Both the position numbers and the translations under genes were made by a program. From Trichoplusia ni (taxonomy: Eukaryota > Arthropoda > Insecta > Lepidoptera > Noctuidae): DNA of 64,000 bases. Below, in pieces: positions 14,101 to 24,500 of the stretch. Within the stretch, counting starts at the first letter, position 1; the number at the start of each line of letters is the position of its first letter. The DNA is taken from NCBI RefSeq assembly GCF_003590095.1, contig NC_039478.1, forward strand, positions 1-64,000, read 5' to 3'. A model generated the notes under the pieces. That model was not told the origin of the DNA. It searched no databases and worked only from the letters and a program-made list of their open reading frames with translations.

Positions 14101-17100
14101 TTCAGCGTTCTACAGTTGTTCGTTCGTTCTGGTACAACAGTTACAACCCCATTGAAGATATTAAAATCAATTGATATTGATAACCTTTTTCGAAACTTAA
14201 AATCATAATTATTTTGTCCAAATTAGTTTTATCATATTATATGTTCGATAAACTTCAAAAAATGACAGTACCTTTTAATAATGGACACTTTATATATGTG
14301 GTCAATTACTTTGATTGATTACACTTAATTACATGATGATTAATAATATTGTACTTTGAACCAAAGCATATAACATAATCGTTCTTTTCATATCGTATTC
14401 ATTTCTTAATTTTTAAGTTAACGTTTTTACTTGATTATTTTGTTTTGAATAAAAGAAGTGAACAAAATAATCGATGAACTGACTATACGTTTATAGATAT
14501 TTCTATAAGCCATATTCCAAATCGAAGTGGATTAGGTGCGCTATAGTCTAAAACCTCGCCAATATTGTGTTCGGTCGCTTTGATTCGTACAGTTGTACTA
14601 TAAACAGTGTCGTACAACTGTTAGTGCAGTAGCACGGTTTCTGACGTCAGCGCTGCTTCAAAGCGGCAGAATTCGCCACGGGGATCAAATTTATCGTGAG
14701 CACTGGAGTTTCGTGCGAAACCAATGTCGAACACGACCAATCCCAGTTCACGAACAAAACTCTCAAACAAACGAAAACTTCGTTAAAATGTTGAACTTGT
14801 ATGACTTTAAGAAGCAGGAATCATAATTTTAAAAGCTCGACTTGTTTACTTATCTAACTAATGTAATAGTGCAGACATTCAATCAATAACATGTGTGTTT
14901 ATGGCGTATGTCGGACGTATTTAGAAAACCAAAGTGAGCATACCCCTAGCAGCACTTGCTCGATAACTTTATCGACCACTTTGTGACCTAGCCTTGACAG
15001 AAGTCGATACAGACAAGTGTTCTTGATGTATTCAGAGAAGCGTTGGATAAGGCAAATGCTATTCGTCGCGAAGCAGCCGCAAATCTGCCTCAAGTAGCCG
15101 TCAAGGCTGAAGACACGAAGAGTCTGAAACCAGTGCCGATCACGTCCACTGGAGTCATAGGATGGCTCGCAAGCAGGTTAGCCTTTCTTTAATCCCTTTG
15201 AATTCTAAATGAACGATTCCTTATCTATCTTATTTTTCTACAACTACGATATGAATAAATGAAGGGGACGGTCACCTTGTCTAGAAAGAAAGTAAAAATC
15301 TCTAGTTGCTATCGAATAAACCAGTATTATTGTAATGCTTCAATAACAATATGTAATAAAAAACCACAGAGAATATTAAAATATTAGTTCATCTGTAATG
15401 TGCGCACAAATATGACATAAATATTAAGATTATTTAAGATCCAACCAAAGGATGTCGCAAAGTTTATAATTTAAAGGCTTCAATCCTAAATCTTAATTGA
15501 AAATGTTTCGTATAGAAGGCTCTAGGAAGTACGTTAGTAATCTACGTGAAAAGCTCGCACTATAAAAATAATTGCCGCCTCGCTCGGCTCCGCAGTGATT
15601 TTGTAAAGAAAATGTAGAGCAGCTTGTGAAAAGGACATGTTACGTAAACTCTGTCGTTATACTCAACGTACATGTGGATAACTTATTTACTTTTCCACAG
15701 GCCTGACTGTCAACTAGAAATATATTCATCGTGGATGTATAAACCACCAATCCGGTTGCCTGACACCTGGGATCACCCGGACTACATGGGCAAGCAGTAA
15801 CTAAAATTTTAACCATTATGGTAAAGTTTTGTTTTAATTCCATCTGTCATAAATGATCGCCATGGAAATATTGTAATTTAAATATTTCTTAGAATACAAA
15901 TTTCAAAAACAACTTTACGTTATTACTTCTCACACATTTGTGTTATTTTATGTAGAGCATGGTGCACTTTAATTGTAAGACAATTAAAATAAACAACTCT
16001 TTCAATTAAATTCTCGGATTAAATCAATATAAGGTCTTTCATTAAAAGTTCCAAAAAAATTGAAGCCAATAATGCTTACATTCGTTATTTATTAGAGTTT
16101 TATATGTTGAACTCTCCTCCTGTCGAGAGCTGCACTTTCGTGATATAACAAGTTAGCTCTTAGCAATGAATCTAGCAATAAAAATGTCTGTAAAACCTTT
16201 TTATAACCTGCATATTTTTGGGGGTGTTACAAAATATAGAAAATAGCATTTATGGACCTACATAAATACTAGTTGATACTAATTTTGTTTTTAAAATCAG
16301 CCCAAACCGAAGTAGCCTAACTGACCTGATGATGTTGGTATCTTAGCCACTTAACTGTACAAGACAACATTGTAGCGACTAGAAATGTCTGAAAAACCCC
16401 AACGAAAATATGGTGTAACTACAAATTTAATTTATATTTATATTATATCTTGGCAACATGATTAACGGAAACGTTTGTGAAATTTTCGGATGCCTGTCAC
16501 CACCGAATAAAGTTAAACTGTTGTGGTTGTGGAAAAGACACAACGCACTACAAAATGTGGAACGGCTCTCTTTTCAACGACTGCATATCAAATGAAAAAT
16601 TGCCGTAAAAACGAATTCGCGGCAAACCGGTAAAGGCAAGTCAATTAAATCAACCCTAGACTTTTAGCAACAAAACATGTTATGGCAGTTCACACCACGT
16701 AATTGACGCCTCCTGATAATTGGTTAAGCAATTAAAGTTAACTACGTTTGTTTGATTGCTGTATGCCCCTGTGGCTTGCGTGGACTACTGTTTGTTTTTA
16801 TTGGTGTTTTACTTTAATAGTGATATTTCAAATTGAAACTTTTTGTTTTTAACTTTCCATTAATTTTGTGTATGTAAAATATTTGTACCTTTATGTTTAA
16901 ATAAATTACACTAGATGTTAGTATGTGTTTGCTATCGACACGAAAGTGCAGTATTAGAAATACCGTTAATAATGGAGCTTTTTTACAATATTTTCGCAAA
17001 CATATACATAATATCTGTATTAAAGTTGTAAAGTAGTAAAGAATTTATTAAAAACAATCAACTTAAAACGCGGTTTAATCTTGCTTGATACTCTATAAAC

Positions 17101-18690
17101 CCGTAAAAGTTTCTGAATGAAATAATTCAATAGGCACTTGACGACCAACCTCCCATGACAGTCCAATGTTAAGGTATTTAGTTCCAAATCAAAGCGCTCT
17201 ACTTTACGTAACCAAGTTTAAATTGCTATGTAAGTATGTGGTAATTGCAAAACAACATTTAGTTGATCCTTAAAAAAGCATTGTAAGGATCAACTTTTCG
17301 ATGTGTTATGAAAGATGACCTAGACGATAAGAGTGACTATGTTCATAATAATAATTTAAATAACATATTGATCAGATGGCCTACAATAACAAGGCTTGTA
17401 AAGTCTCCGAATAAAGCCTGCGCTCATGGATGAACGGCATGGATTGCATGGAGGTCTTCAAAAAGGCCACCTCATTAAAAAAAGCTTTTAGTTGCGGACG
17501 AGAGCGCTCTATATGTTGAGCGCACGACGGCTAGAGTAGAGTAGAGTTCACGAATTATGAGATCTTCGTTGATCCCTAGTGCCGGATGATAGACGCGTCG
17601 TGGTCGGACCTCTAAAACGGAAAAGCGTATTCTTACGGAAGCGGATCAATCTAATCGCGGTGGGACTTCGTACTCTTGAGATTCGCTTCGTCCATGATTG
17701 TTTGACCGAATGATTTGTTCGCATATATTGTACTAGCAAAGCTACTATCACCAAGCTGCGGTATTTTTCAATATTAGCAGTTTAGATTCTGAAATTATCA
17801 CCTATCACAAATTTACAACCTTTGAGCTCTTTTTATTATAAGTTAAGATGGACTATTATGTTTAAACAGATTCAGTTCATATTTAACGTACCGCTTTGGT
17901 GCATAAGAATAAACGAGTTTCACGAAGAAAGACAATTATTCAAAAAATAAATAAAGTGTAAGTTTTCTGGAAAACGTACAGAATCTACCTTGACTCAGGT
18001 CTGGTTAAATTAAGTATGTTCTATTTTTAAACTAATAATGTGTTTTTTTTGTTACTGCTTGTTTCCTATCCTTCAAATGTTGGAGTACAACTGTTAGGTA
18101 CATAATAATAGGCTACAACAATAACAGTGGTAGAGCAACGGTAATTGTATATCAATGTCAAATATTTAAATTGCCAAATGATCGTAAAGAATATTTTGCA
18201 ATATACAACACGCGACTGTAAGTTATTATTTTATTTTTTAACTTTCAATTGGCTCATGTCCGAAGAAGAATTGAATAGATAAAATTGTGGTGACCATGCA
18301 ATAACTATACCCAAGTAGCAATTACTCTGGTTTTGATGGTCAAATAACTACGGTCACTATGGGCACACATACAGACTCTTTGCAGCATTATGTTACTCTA
18401 CAAAATAGCACTTACCTCTTCAGTGAAGTGTGTTTAGTTCCATTTCCAAGCAATTTATGTTTTGGTTTTTCGTGAGCGCCGGTGGGCGTCGACGACGATA
18501 TAGTAAGATCGCTGGCGAACGAGCTCGTGGAGGACTCTTTGGAGATGTTGGTGATGGTGGAGCGAGCGCGGCGCGCGGTCGGCTCGGGGCTGGCCGGGCT
18601 CGCCGGGCTGGCCACCAGCTCCAGCGCCAGCCGGCCCTTGCCCGGCACCGGCGGCGGCTTCTCCTCCACCGGCACCATGTATGACAGCAT
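1978..18690 (-). CDS. Gene A: five-exon gene for a 323-residue protein with a CaaX-like lipid-anchor tail (function unknown)
   Basis: Five exons join in frame on the minus strand: 18690-18416, 10379-10245, 5721-5551, 2544-2364 and 2187-1978. They total 972 nt, exactly 324 codons with the stop, and every junction keeps phase and has GT-AG borders. The protein is Pro/Ser/Thr-rich and looks largely disordered. It has one well-structured-looking stretch, GWDNPFRPDGDLSREADEIV, around residues 198-217. It ends IRKKPKCKCCAIQ, a basic cluster followed by paired cysteines and a CaaX-like box, so prenylation plus palmitoylation and membrane attachment are inferred. The layout recalls the vertebrate paralemmin tail (CKCC plus two aliphatics), but I see no other paralemmin feature. 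The start ATG at 18690 follows an in-frame TAG. A longer 5' isoform is possible (see 20994-21594). Intron 1 (8036 nt) contains a complete gene on the other strand. Confidence 0.72.
2364..2544 (-). CDS. Gene A exon 4 (residues 195-254)
   Basis: The acceptor is GTTTACAG|T; the donor is AAC|GTAATA at codon phase 0. It encodes TESGWDNPFRPDGDLSREAD, then EIVSLIKGGKPITPTPPPAA and an acidic/lysine patch. This is the segment most likely to be conserved. A second donor six bases upstream (AAC|GTTAAC) would remove two residues without changing frame. Confidence 0.77.
2545..4465. other. Intron 3 of gene A, distal part
   Basis: AT-rich intronic DNA. I see no exon or recognisable repeat in it. Confidence 0.5.
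4474..5293. mobile_element. hAT-like non-autonomous DNA transposon, 820 bp, with nested insertion
   Basis: The ends are inverted repeats: TAGAGATGCGCCGAATA on the left and TATTCGGCGCATCTCTA on the right. They are flanked by a perfect 8-bp direct repeat ATAAATTT (4466-4473 and 5294-5301), which is the target-site length of hAT transposons. Subterminal DNA is packed with CCGAATA/TATTCGG motifs on both sides. No transposase frame is present, so it is a MITE or deletion derivative. A second repeat (4717-4910) sits inside it. It lies in intron 3 of gene A. Confidence 0.85.
4717..4910 (+). repeat. Lepidopteran retroelement 3'-tail repeat nested in the hAT-like element
   Basis: The segment begins with GCTTTTCGCCCACGGCTTCG, continues through GGGATAAAAACTATCCTATG, and contains a CAGA tetranucleotide run followed by GTTACTTTCGCATTTATAAT. 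This consensus is very widespread in lepidopteran genomes as the tail of RTE-type LINEs or their SINE partners. Class assignment is from recall. Its position between the inverted repeats shows it inserted later than the hAT-like element. Confidence 0.7.
5551..5721 (-). CDS. Gene A exon 3 (residues 138-193)
   Basis: The acceptor is GTTTTCAG|T and the donor is ATCAG|GTAAAT. The exon encodes SERSKVRVSFYQGARPQC, a Pro-rich patch (LSPPPPIPQTDS), then an Ala-rich helix-like stretch (YAALLSAAANADMADHTM). Length 171 nt, phases compatible on both sides. The exon lies about 260 bp from the end of the hAT-like element in the downstream intron. Confidence 0.77.
5722..10244. other. Intron 2 of gene A
   Basis: About 4.5 kb of AT-rich intron. 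The only notable feature is the GC-richer, CpG-bearing patch at 8430-8590, listed separately. No supported exon was found. Confidence 0.5.
8430..8590. promoter_or_regulatory. CpG-rich patch, possible internal promoter
   Basis: This patch is much richer in GC and CpG than its surroundings (TCGCGCGCGGCTCC, GAAGCGAGCGGAGC) and ends near a CRE-like TGACGTAA. Open frames on both strands are short and overlap completely, so coding is unlikely. An alternative promoter driving gene A exons 3-5 is possible but unproven. Confidence 0.3.
10245..10379 (-). CDS. Gene A exon 2 (residues 93-136)
   Basis: The acceptor is TTTTTGTAG|G and the donor is GA|GTACGT, leaving two bases. The exon encodes VSFGSSKGSMVETLIYESP, then an acidic, Pro-rich segment (EEPESSPPPKVQETAFPY). 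Its 135 nt fit phase 2-in, 2-out between neighbours. Codon composition and GC content are far above the surrounding intron. Confidence 0.75.
11090..11272 (-). repeat. tRNA-derived SINE
   Basis: Read on the minus strand, the segment starts TAGCCGAGTGGTTGAGGT, a good RNA polymerase III A box. About 50 nt later comes GGGTTCGGTCCCCGC, a B box. The head is followed by a non-tRNA tail (GATAAGCATTTGTGTGATCC). The overall sequence matches a SINE common in Lepidoptera. The tRNA-like head is too diverged to be a functional tRNA gene. Confidence 0.75.
11546..11827 (-). other. Unassigned 93-codon open frame in intron 1 of gene A
   Basis: On the minus strand a frame stays open from a possible acceptor (AGTGTTCAG|A at about 11830) to a stop at 11546. 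It encodes a mixed, soluble-looking sequence (for example ERPPFTYVPFFSEPDKQNN). Composition is more protein-like than random AT-rich frames here. I do not recognise it. It could be a transposon remnant, an optional exon or chance. Confidence 0.2.
12628..12692 (-). repeat. SINE head, second tRNA-derived family
   Basis: On the minus strand the sequence reads CTGGCCTGTTGGTCTAGTGG followed by TTAGTGGCACTAACTGC. It is the same tRNA-like head (TGTTGGTYTAGTGGTTAG) as the plus-strand copy near 63175. Only the A-box half is clear here. Confidence 0.6.
13722..13855 (+). CDS. LLC1-like gene exon 1 (residues 1-44)
   Basis: The exon begins MAIEGKHLKFDPNTEAF and ends RWSWLLEES plus two bases at the donor CCA|GTGAGT. 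Upstream TTTTTGCAG at 13711-13716 with a pyrimidine tract suggests an acceptor for a non-coding first exon. An upstream-extended frame exists but crosses this acceptor and lacks coding character. Confidence 0.7.
13722..15800 (+). CDS. Nested gene: LLC1/C20orf85 (CIMIP1)-like protein, 124 residues, three exons
   Basis: Exons 13722-13855, 15036-15176 and 15701-15800 join in phase to a complete 124-residue frame. The start is a good context (AACAATGG) six bases after a splice-acceptor-like TTTTTGCAG, implying a 5' UTR intron. Visible features are an N-terminal charged region with a Trp-rich motif (QWFERWSWLLEE), a central ITSTGVIGW motif, and a C-terminus CQLEIYSSWMYKPP then DTWDHPDYMGKQ. The W-x-x-x-W-x-x-L and TSTGVIGW pattern resembles the LLC1 family, which in vertebrates includes the ciliary microtubule inner protein C20orf85/CIMIP1 (137 residues). 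A role inside axonemal microtubules, probably in sperm, is therefore inferred. The whole gene lies in intron 1 of gene A on the opposite strand. AATAAA lies 188 nt after the stop. Confidence 0.68.
15036..15176 (+). CDS. LLC1-like gene exon 2 (residues 46-91)
   Basis: The acceptor GTTCTTGATGTATTCAG|A gives phase match with exon 1; the donor is GCAG|GTTAGC. It encodes EALDKANAIRREAAANLPQ, then a lysine-rich stretch and PVPITSTGVIGWLAS. A TGA in the same frame just upstream limits how far the exon can extend. ACAAG|T at 15016 is a second phase-compatible acceptor. Confidence 0.68.
15701..15800 (+). CDS. LLC1-like gene exon 3 (residues 93-124)
   Basis: A classical acceptor (TTACTTTTCCACAG|G) opens the exon, which encodes PDCQLEIYSSWMYKPPIRLP and then DTWDHPDYMGKQ and TAA at 15798-15800. 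Aromatic and proline-rich C-termini of this kind are usual in microtubule inner proteins. Confidence 0.72.
15988..15993 (+). terminator. Polyadenylation signal AATAAA of the LLC1-like gene
   Basis: AATAAA occurs 188 nt after the stop codon on the same strand, a usual 3' UTR length for a small insect gene. AT-rich DNA makes chance matches common, so position is the main support. Confidence 0.45.
15994..18415. other. Remaining intron 1 sequence of gene A
   Basis: No gene is supported. A GC-richer segment around 17490-17740 with scattered CpGs has no convincing reading frame and may be an old mobile-element fragment. Confidence 0.4.
18416..18690 (-). CDS. Gene A exon 1 (start exon, residues 1-91)
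   Basis: The exon opens MLSYMVPVEEKPPPVPGKGR and then becomes Ala/Pro/Ser/Arg-rich before a Ser/Thr run (STSSFASDLTISSSTPTG). The donor is AG|GTAAGT and leaves two bases. The exon is clearly GC-rich against AT-rich flanks. TAG lies three codons upstream in frame, so ATG 18690 is the natural start if the transcript begins here. An upstream ATG (GATTTGATGCGG) would encode a seven-codon uORF that ends just before it. Confidence 0.72.
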
Positions 18691-18749
18691 CGCTGTCTAA
18701 TCTCTGCTCTTCAACCGCATCAAATCCCCCACAGCTTTAAATCCACGTG

Positions 18750-18759
18750 TTATATAAAA
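18750..18759 (-). promoter_or_regulatory. TATA-like box upstream of gene A start exon
   Basis: On the minus strand TTTTATATAA lies about 60 nt above the ATG at 18690, which would place a transcript start near 18725 and give a short 5' UTR. The motif is cheap in AT-rich DNA. A promoter in the GC island at 28.2-28.9 kb is the alternative. Confidence 0.25.
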
Positions 18760-20993
18760 CTTGCGTAATAACACTGTCCATATTTACAAAATTATTTTGC
18801 TACGTTCTATTCTTTACCACTGAACGTTGTTAATATCTTGACACACGGTAGAGATCTGAAAGACGATTGTTATGATAATACATTATAATATACGGTTTGG
18901 ACATCATTACTGATTGTTTTATGGGGATACATGCATTGACAGTCAATTTACAAAAACATGCTTATGTTAATAACTTGTTTGTAATGTTTTGTATATTAAT
19001 CTTATATCTACTCTCTGAGAGGAAAATCTTTAAATTATAAACGAATTGAAGGAAACTTATAATTTTATCATATTTTATCATAGTTTAACATGGAACATAT
19101 TTTGAATCAGATTACCGTATCGATCGATTACTTTAATCTCATATCTGTACGTGCTATGACATCTTCAATGCTGCTTTACTTACAACACATTGTTATTTGT
19201 TAGTCGGTTACTCGGCATTGGCACACAGTCAAGGTAGACTTTTTAAGTTGAATCCTGAACAAAAAACCAATACTATTGACCTTTAACCTTGATCTTTTTG
19301 CTCGACTTGATTTCTAGGGACTTTCCATACTTCGTAGCTTTATATCACAGATGATTCACCATTATTTTCTGTCAGTTAATATTGTCTTTAGGACTTACAC
19401 TCACTTATACTCTTTTACATTATGACTTTTATTAAATATTTGAGAGCTGTTTCAACCTTTGTTGCCATAAAAAAATGCATATATAGATTGGCAATATTTG
19501 TTTACTGAAGTTATTCTTTTAAAAAGGATTGTGCACTTTAACAGAAGTGGCAATGTTTGCAATTTGAATGTAAGTGAATTCAATCAACGGCCTTGACGAC
19601 AGCATGATATCTGTTTGCCAACTTGTTCTTCGTAGAAGAGCATAATATTGCATAATATGTATTTTTGCTTGACCTTGAAAGCTTACACCTTCGCTTTATA
19701 ACATTAGCGGCTCGCATTTCTGTTTCCCTCGCGATAAATGAAAGTTTATTGCAGTAATGGAGGTACCTATTCCAACTTACACTTCATAACTCATTTAGGT
19801 CGTATTTACTGTGAACAATATAATCGAGACAAGAGATAGGTACGTCTATTTATTATACTTGAATAAGAACCTTATTTTGTACATCAAATACTCAAAATCT
19901 AATCACAAATATGACGGCAAATGTTCTATGATGGTGACCTTTATCTGTGCATGTCGACTAGCTTGCCAACACTATAAACTTCACCCTAACCCAGTTTTTA
20001 TTTTAGTATGTAGGTTTTAACATACATAATGTTCGCTAGTTGTCAATTGCGTCGCAGTACTCGGTGTTTGGCGATTTTATTGATCATAAAACTATTTCAT
20101 GCGTTTCTCAGCATTCAACCTTGATCTTGAATGAGCGAAATGATTCGCATGCTACGTAGGAAGGCGCCTACGTAAGCTCTGCCTAGTTCTAATCTATTTC
20201 TATAACTGCAGATAAATAAATCGACACTAATACCCACACGTACTGTTATAGAAATCAAAGATGTTCGTTTGAATGAAATTGGTATAGAATGTACAGTTTG
20301 GTAAAGTAACGACTCTACCTTGCATTTTTATTAGTTCAGTGATTGTTCAGTGTTAGTAGCACTATCTATTAGATAACTAGGTAGATATATAAGACAAATT
20401 GAACACTTAATCGAAATGTGATGTTTCAAATGTTTCAATTTAGTTACGACATGCAGTGGACATGCACCAATGAGCTCACATCACTATTGTTCCACATCTT
20501 GCCTTTGCCAAGGTCAAACAATAATTACGCACGCATGATTTTATATAATTATCTAAATATACTGCGTACATCATCTCGCTGGCGCTTGTGCTATGATTAC
20601 TATCCATGATGTTAAATACACATGCGGCACATTCTTTTTTATTACGTTCTGTTACAACGTACGTCTGCACTGGTATGCTCGTCCAGTACTATTATTATCA
20701 TAATATTTAATCATTTTTATATTAATTTGATGAGCAGTCTAAGTTAAAATAATGGCCATTTTTAGATTTATATAAAATCACTTCCATATTTTATTTCCTC
20801 ACACTTTTTTTATAATATAACTATCGGTTTCATAAAACATCACTTCATTTTCTTCAACGAACGTGAATATCAAAACCATTATGTTTTATTTCTTTTTTAT
20901 TTATATGGCTTTTAAAAGTTAGATGAATTAATATAAGTTATATACATTTTACAGAGTCATATAGTACAAACATTGTATTATAAATTCGCTTAC
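18760..20993. other. AT-rich region upstream of gene A start exon
   Basis: No exon, RNA gene or repeat family was recognised in this stretch. Confidence 0.45.
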
Positions 20994-21594
20994 CCAAAAT
21001 TTTAATCTCTCTTAATGTTATTCTTCTAGACAATCTCGACTTTTTTCTGCCTTGCGGTGAAGTTAACTGAAACAAAAAGCAGATGACAGGAACACATTGG
21101 GATATGATATGACACATATAAGGCACTAACAAAACACAAACGCTAACATTAAATAAAAGGTTTAACTATAAGATATTAGAAACGTATAAATTGCAAGAAA
21201 TTGCAGCAAATAAAATAGAACCCCGTAAATTAAAAAGATTAAAAAAATAAAAATAATATAGAGTCTTGACCTTAATAAGTCCCAGTGCCTCCAGCGTAGA
21301 TGCTGGGATTACTTTTGATTTAAAATTGCAATCAGCTACTCTCTTAGCGAGAGTATTAACTGCACAATTTAATATTTTAAATGAATCGCCTATCCATCTA
21401 ATACTCAATACTATTAACCGAGACAGTGGATACTGTAGATCGAGATTAAGTAAGTTGTAACCTTCATGACGTACTTCATCATTTTCAGGTTTAACGTAAA
21501 TATGGATAGACATCCATGAACGTCTTAATGCCAAGTTTTGTTTGAATTTTCGAGGGTAAATAGGGTCAAAGGATCGGAGATTGTTTTCTATTGG
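20994..21594 (-). CDS. Candidate two-exon coding unit, possible 5' extension of gene A
   Basis: On the minus strand a 324-nt frame (21594-21271, 108 codons) runs from acceptor ACTTAG|CCA to donor AAG|GTCAAG. It is followed after 204 nt by an exon (21066-20994) with a strong acceptor TTTTTGTTTCAG|TTA and donor TTGG|GTAAGC. Phases agree (0 into 0). The first part includes SWMSIHIYVKPENDEVRHEG; the second is basic (SPQGRKKSRLSRRITLREIK). The last exon leaves one base. An ACAG|CG acceptor just before gene A ATG 18690 would continue the gene A frame as G+CG. That acceptor has a poor pyrimidine tract. No family was recognised. Confidence 0.35.
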
Positions 21595-24500
21595 CTAAGT
21601 TCTCGAACGTTCAATAGAGAAATCTTTATCACATTTTCACTGTGGTAATTCGAGTTGTGGTTTGTCCATTATAAAATACATCCGCGTGTAAAACTAGGTC
21701 GACAAATTTTAATGCACATGACCAAAGATTGAATATGTTAGTTATCATGCAACTAATATTAGTGATAATAAATAAATCGAACGTACAAATGTAGAGATCT
21801 TAATGAAATAATATTTTAGCTAAAGATAGGTTAGATATTCCTCTTTAATACTATGTTCCCGTTTTGGGGGTTTCAAGACGAATACAAGAACGACACCCAC
21901 CTAAGTAACGTTATTTAGTATCTATTGTCTCTACATTTCCACATTTAATAACAGTGAAAAAGACAGCATGATACTCAAGGGCGAATTTCAGCTTAGTGTC
22001 GTTAGCCTATACACCTAGTGTCTTACGTATATACATTGATACTAACCAAACATCAGTGGCGTATATTGAACAGTCAGAAGTCACGAAGGTTCGTTTGATG
22101 CTCAAACACATTATTGATAGCAGATATTCCGATTGGCCACATAAGAAGCATTCGCAGTGATGTGTCTTGCACGTGCAATTTGATGTCTGATTTCATTATG
22201 CCTTTAACTTTGCCGCTTTTCATAATATTGAACAGAACAGACAATGAGTGAGATAAGACGAAGTTAAGTTTGTAATTTTAATGTTTGTTACAAATGTTAA
22301 CATATATAACCTAGACTTCATGTCAGTGAATAAAGTCACCATTGAAGTCGATGTTATCAAATTAAAGCATTCTTGAAAATATGTAGTCATTGAATTGAGA
22401 CCATGTTTTTAACTGTTAGGTATCTTTCTTATATTATTTCTTAGAACATTTACCGATAGCCAAAGCCTGCTCTCCGTTTTTGACTTGGCAACAAGTATAT
22501 TATTATAGAATTGAAATGTTTGAAGTACAAGGATTATTCACTAACATTATTTATTCGCGGAACAACAGAAAATTGAGAAATGTTACGATACAAGTTACCT
22601 ATACCAATCGGTAGAATATTTATTGCCTGATAAGGTTTACAGCTCGCATTCAATGATAACAATTTCAAGTTTGAACCTAACATTCTCATGTTTATAAACA
22701 TGATAAGTTATGCAAGATTAGTGAGAGAATCGTACCTATTCTAGATCTACATTGAAACGACTCTCTTCCATGTTATTTACACGCACTTGTAGCACTGTTA
22801 CGAGTGAAAAACTTAAACATTATTATATACAAGAATCATTACTAAAATTTTTAACCCCTTTTGGAAAGGCACCGACCGACGCCCAAAGGTTTCCAATTAA
22901 CCAACTTTTATGAATTTGTATGGTAGAGCTTGGAAACTAAAACCGTCGGGCATCGAAAACTCACGTAGCGTCGCGTTCGAAGAATTGTATATTTAAAAAA
23001 AAACAAAGAAATCCGTAACAGAAGAGCACCACACAATACCATATTCCTAACACCACACAGTTTCGTACAGCATACCGCTCACGGCTCCACAGACCAAAAA
23101 ATATGAATATTCATAGAACGGAACAATAAAAGCTTGAGTGGGACTCAGACAGTCTATTTAATTCAATGACACGGTCAGTTTGACCTTTAGAGATGATTTG
23201 TTTACAGCATTCGTAAGAGATGGTGTAACTGTTTCTGTTTTAGGATTCCTAAGGTGATCTCTAATAAACCTGTTTGGTAGGACCACTTAGATGGCCGCTA
23301 AGATGTCGTAGTCTATCGGTTCTATTTCTACTTGTTATGTCTAACAGTCTACATGTTACTAAGGCCGTGGATTATTGATTGTATTTTAGGTACCTTCCTG
23401 TACGTAATTAGGTAATTTTCCTCAGTCGCTTATTCTTCCATTTGTATAACATTCCTATTCCGCATATTGACTAAAATAAAACGTGTGTGTGATAGAGTTT
23501 CACATGGGAATATACAATGTTTGTGAACTAAAATTGCTTTGCTGGTTGCACTCAACTTGCGTAAACAAGTTATTCCATTTAACTTATTCAAATGAGTTTT
23601 AATGCTTTACTTAAAATGTCGTCGGTATTATTGTTAAAGGTTACTAAAGCCTTCATCGAATTTAGATTCTGCAAAGCTTAGGTATTATTTAAGAGTATTT
23701 CTCGATAGAGTAGTTCAATATTCTAAATAATTCAACTCTAATAGTTTCTAAAAAAGTTGTTCCCATTGTTGGCATTAACTTAAGTTACAAGATATTCATA
23801 ACGGTTTCTACATGTTTGTAGAGACAAGTATCATTGACATCTAGGGAGAAAGACGTTTGCTAAACAGACCATGACAGTGGCGGTGGTTGTATTACCTATG
23901 AACTTTGTCTCACGTCTGCTCGATCAGATATCTCTTTTAAAAGTAGCCTTTGAGGAAAATATCTTCAATATTTTTTTAAAAAAAATGCGTTTGTCTAACA
24001 ATTATACTTTACAAATTTTTGGACAACTGATTACAATTGCAATGCAAGGTAAAATCAGACGTATAAGCTTTTACTTGTTAATTATTCTGATTAAAAAACT
24101 ATAACACATCAGTTTCGATGTTGTATAAAATCACATGGGAATGTGGCGATAAAATATAAACTTCTTAAATGGCTTTTTTATATACACACAATACCCAGGG
24201 ATTATCGCATAACAAAGTAACAAGCATGTCAAAAAATACCGGTCGAACTGAGAACCTCAGAACTCGGTTAAAAGTAACAGTAAGTATCGATCAATAAATG
24301 GTGTAACAACTAAAAATAGAATTAATATTATTGGTTAAGAGGCACCGGCTGAATGCATTCAATACTATCCTAAAACAAAAACTGTATAAACATATTAAAC
24401 GTAGCGCGGAACAAGAAATGAGGCTTCACGTCGTTCGAGTTCAATTTCGGAATGAGATATTATAAATTTTTGTGGACAGCCGATTCATTACAATATATAT

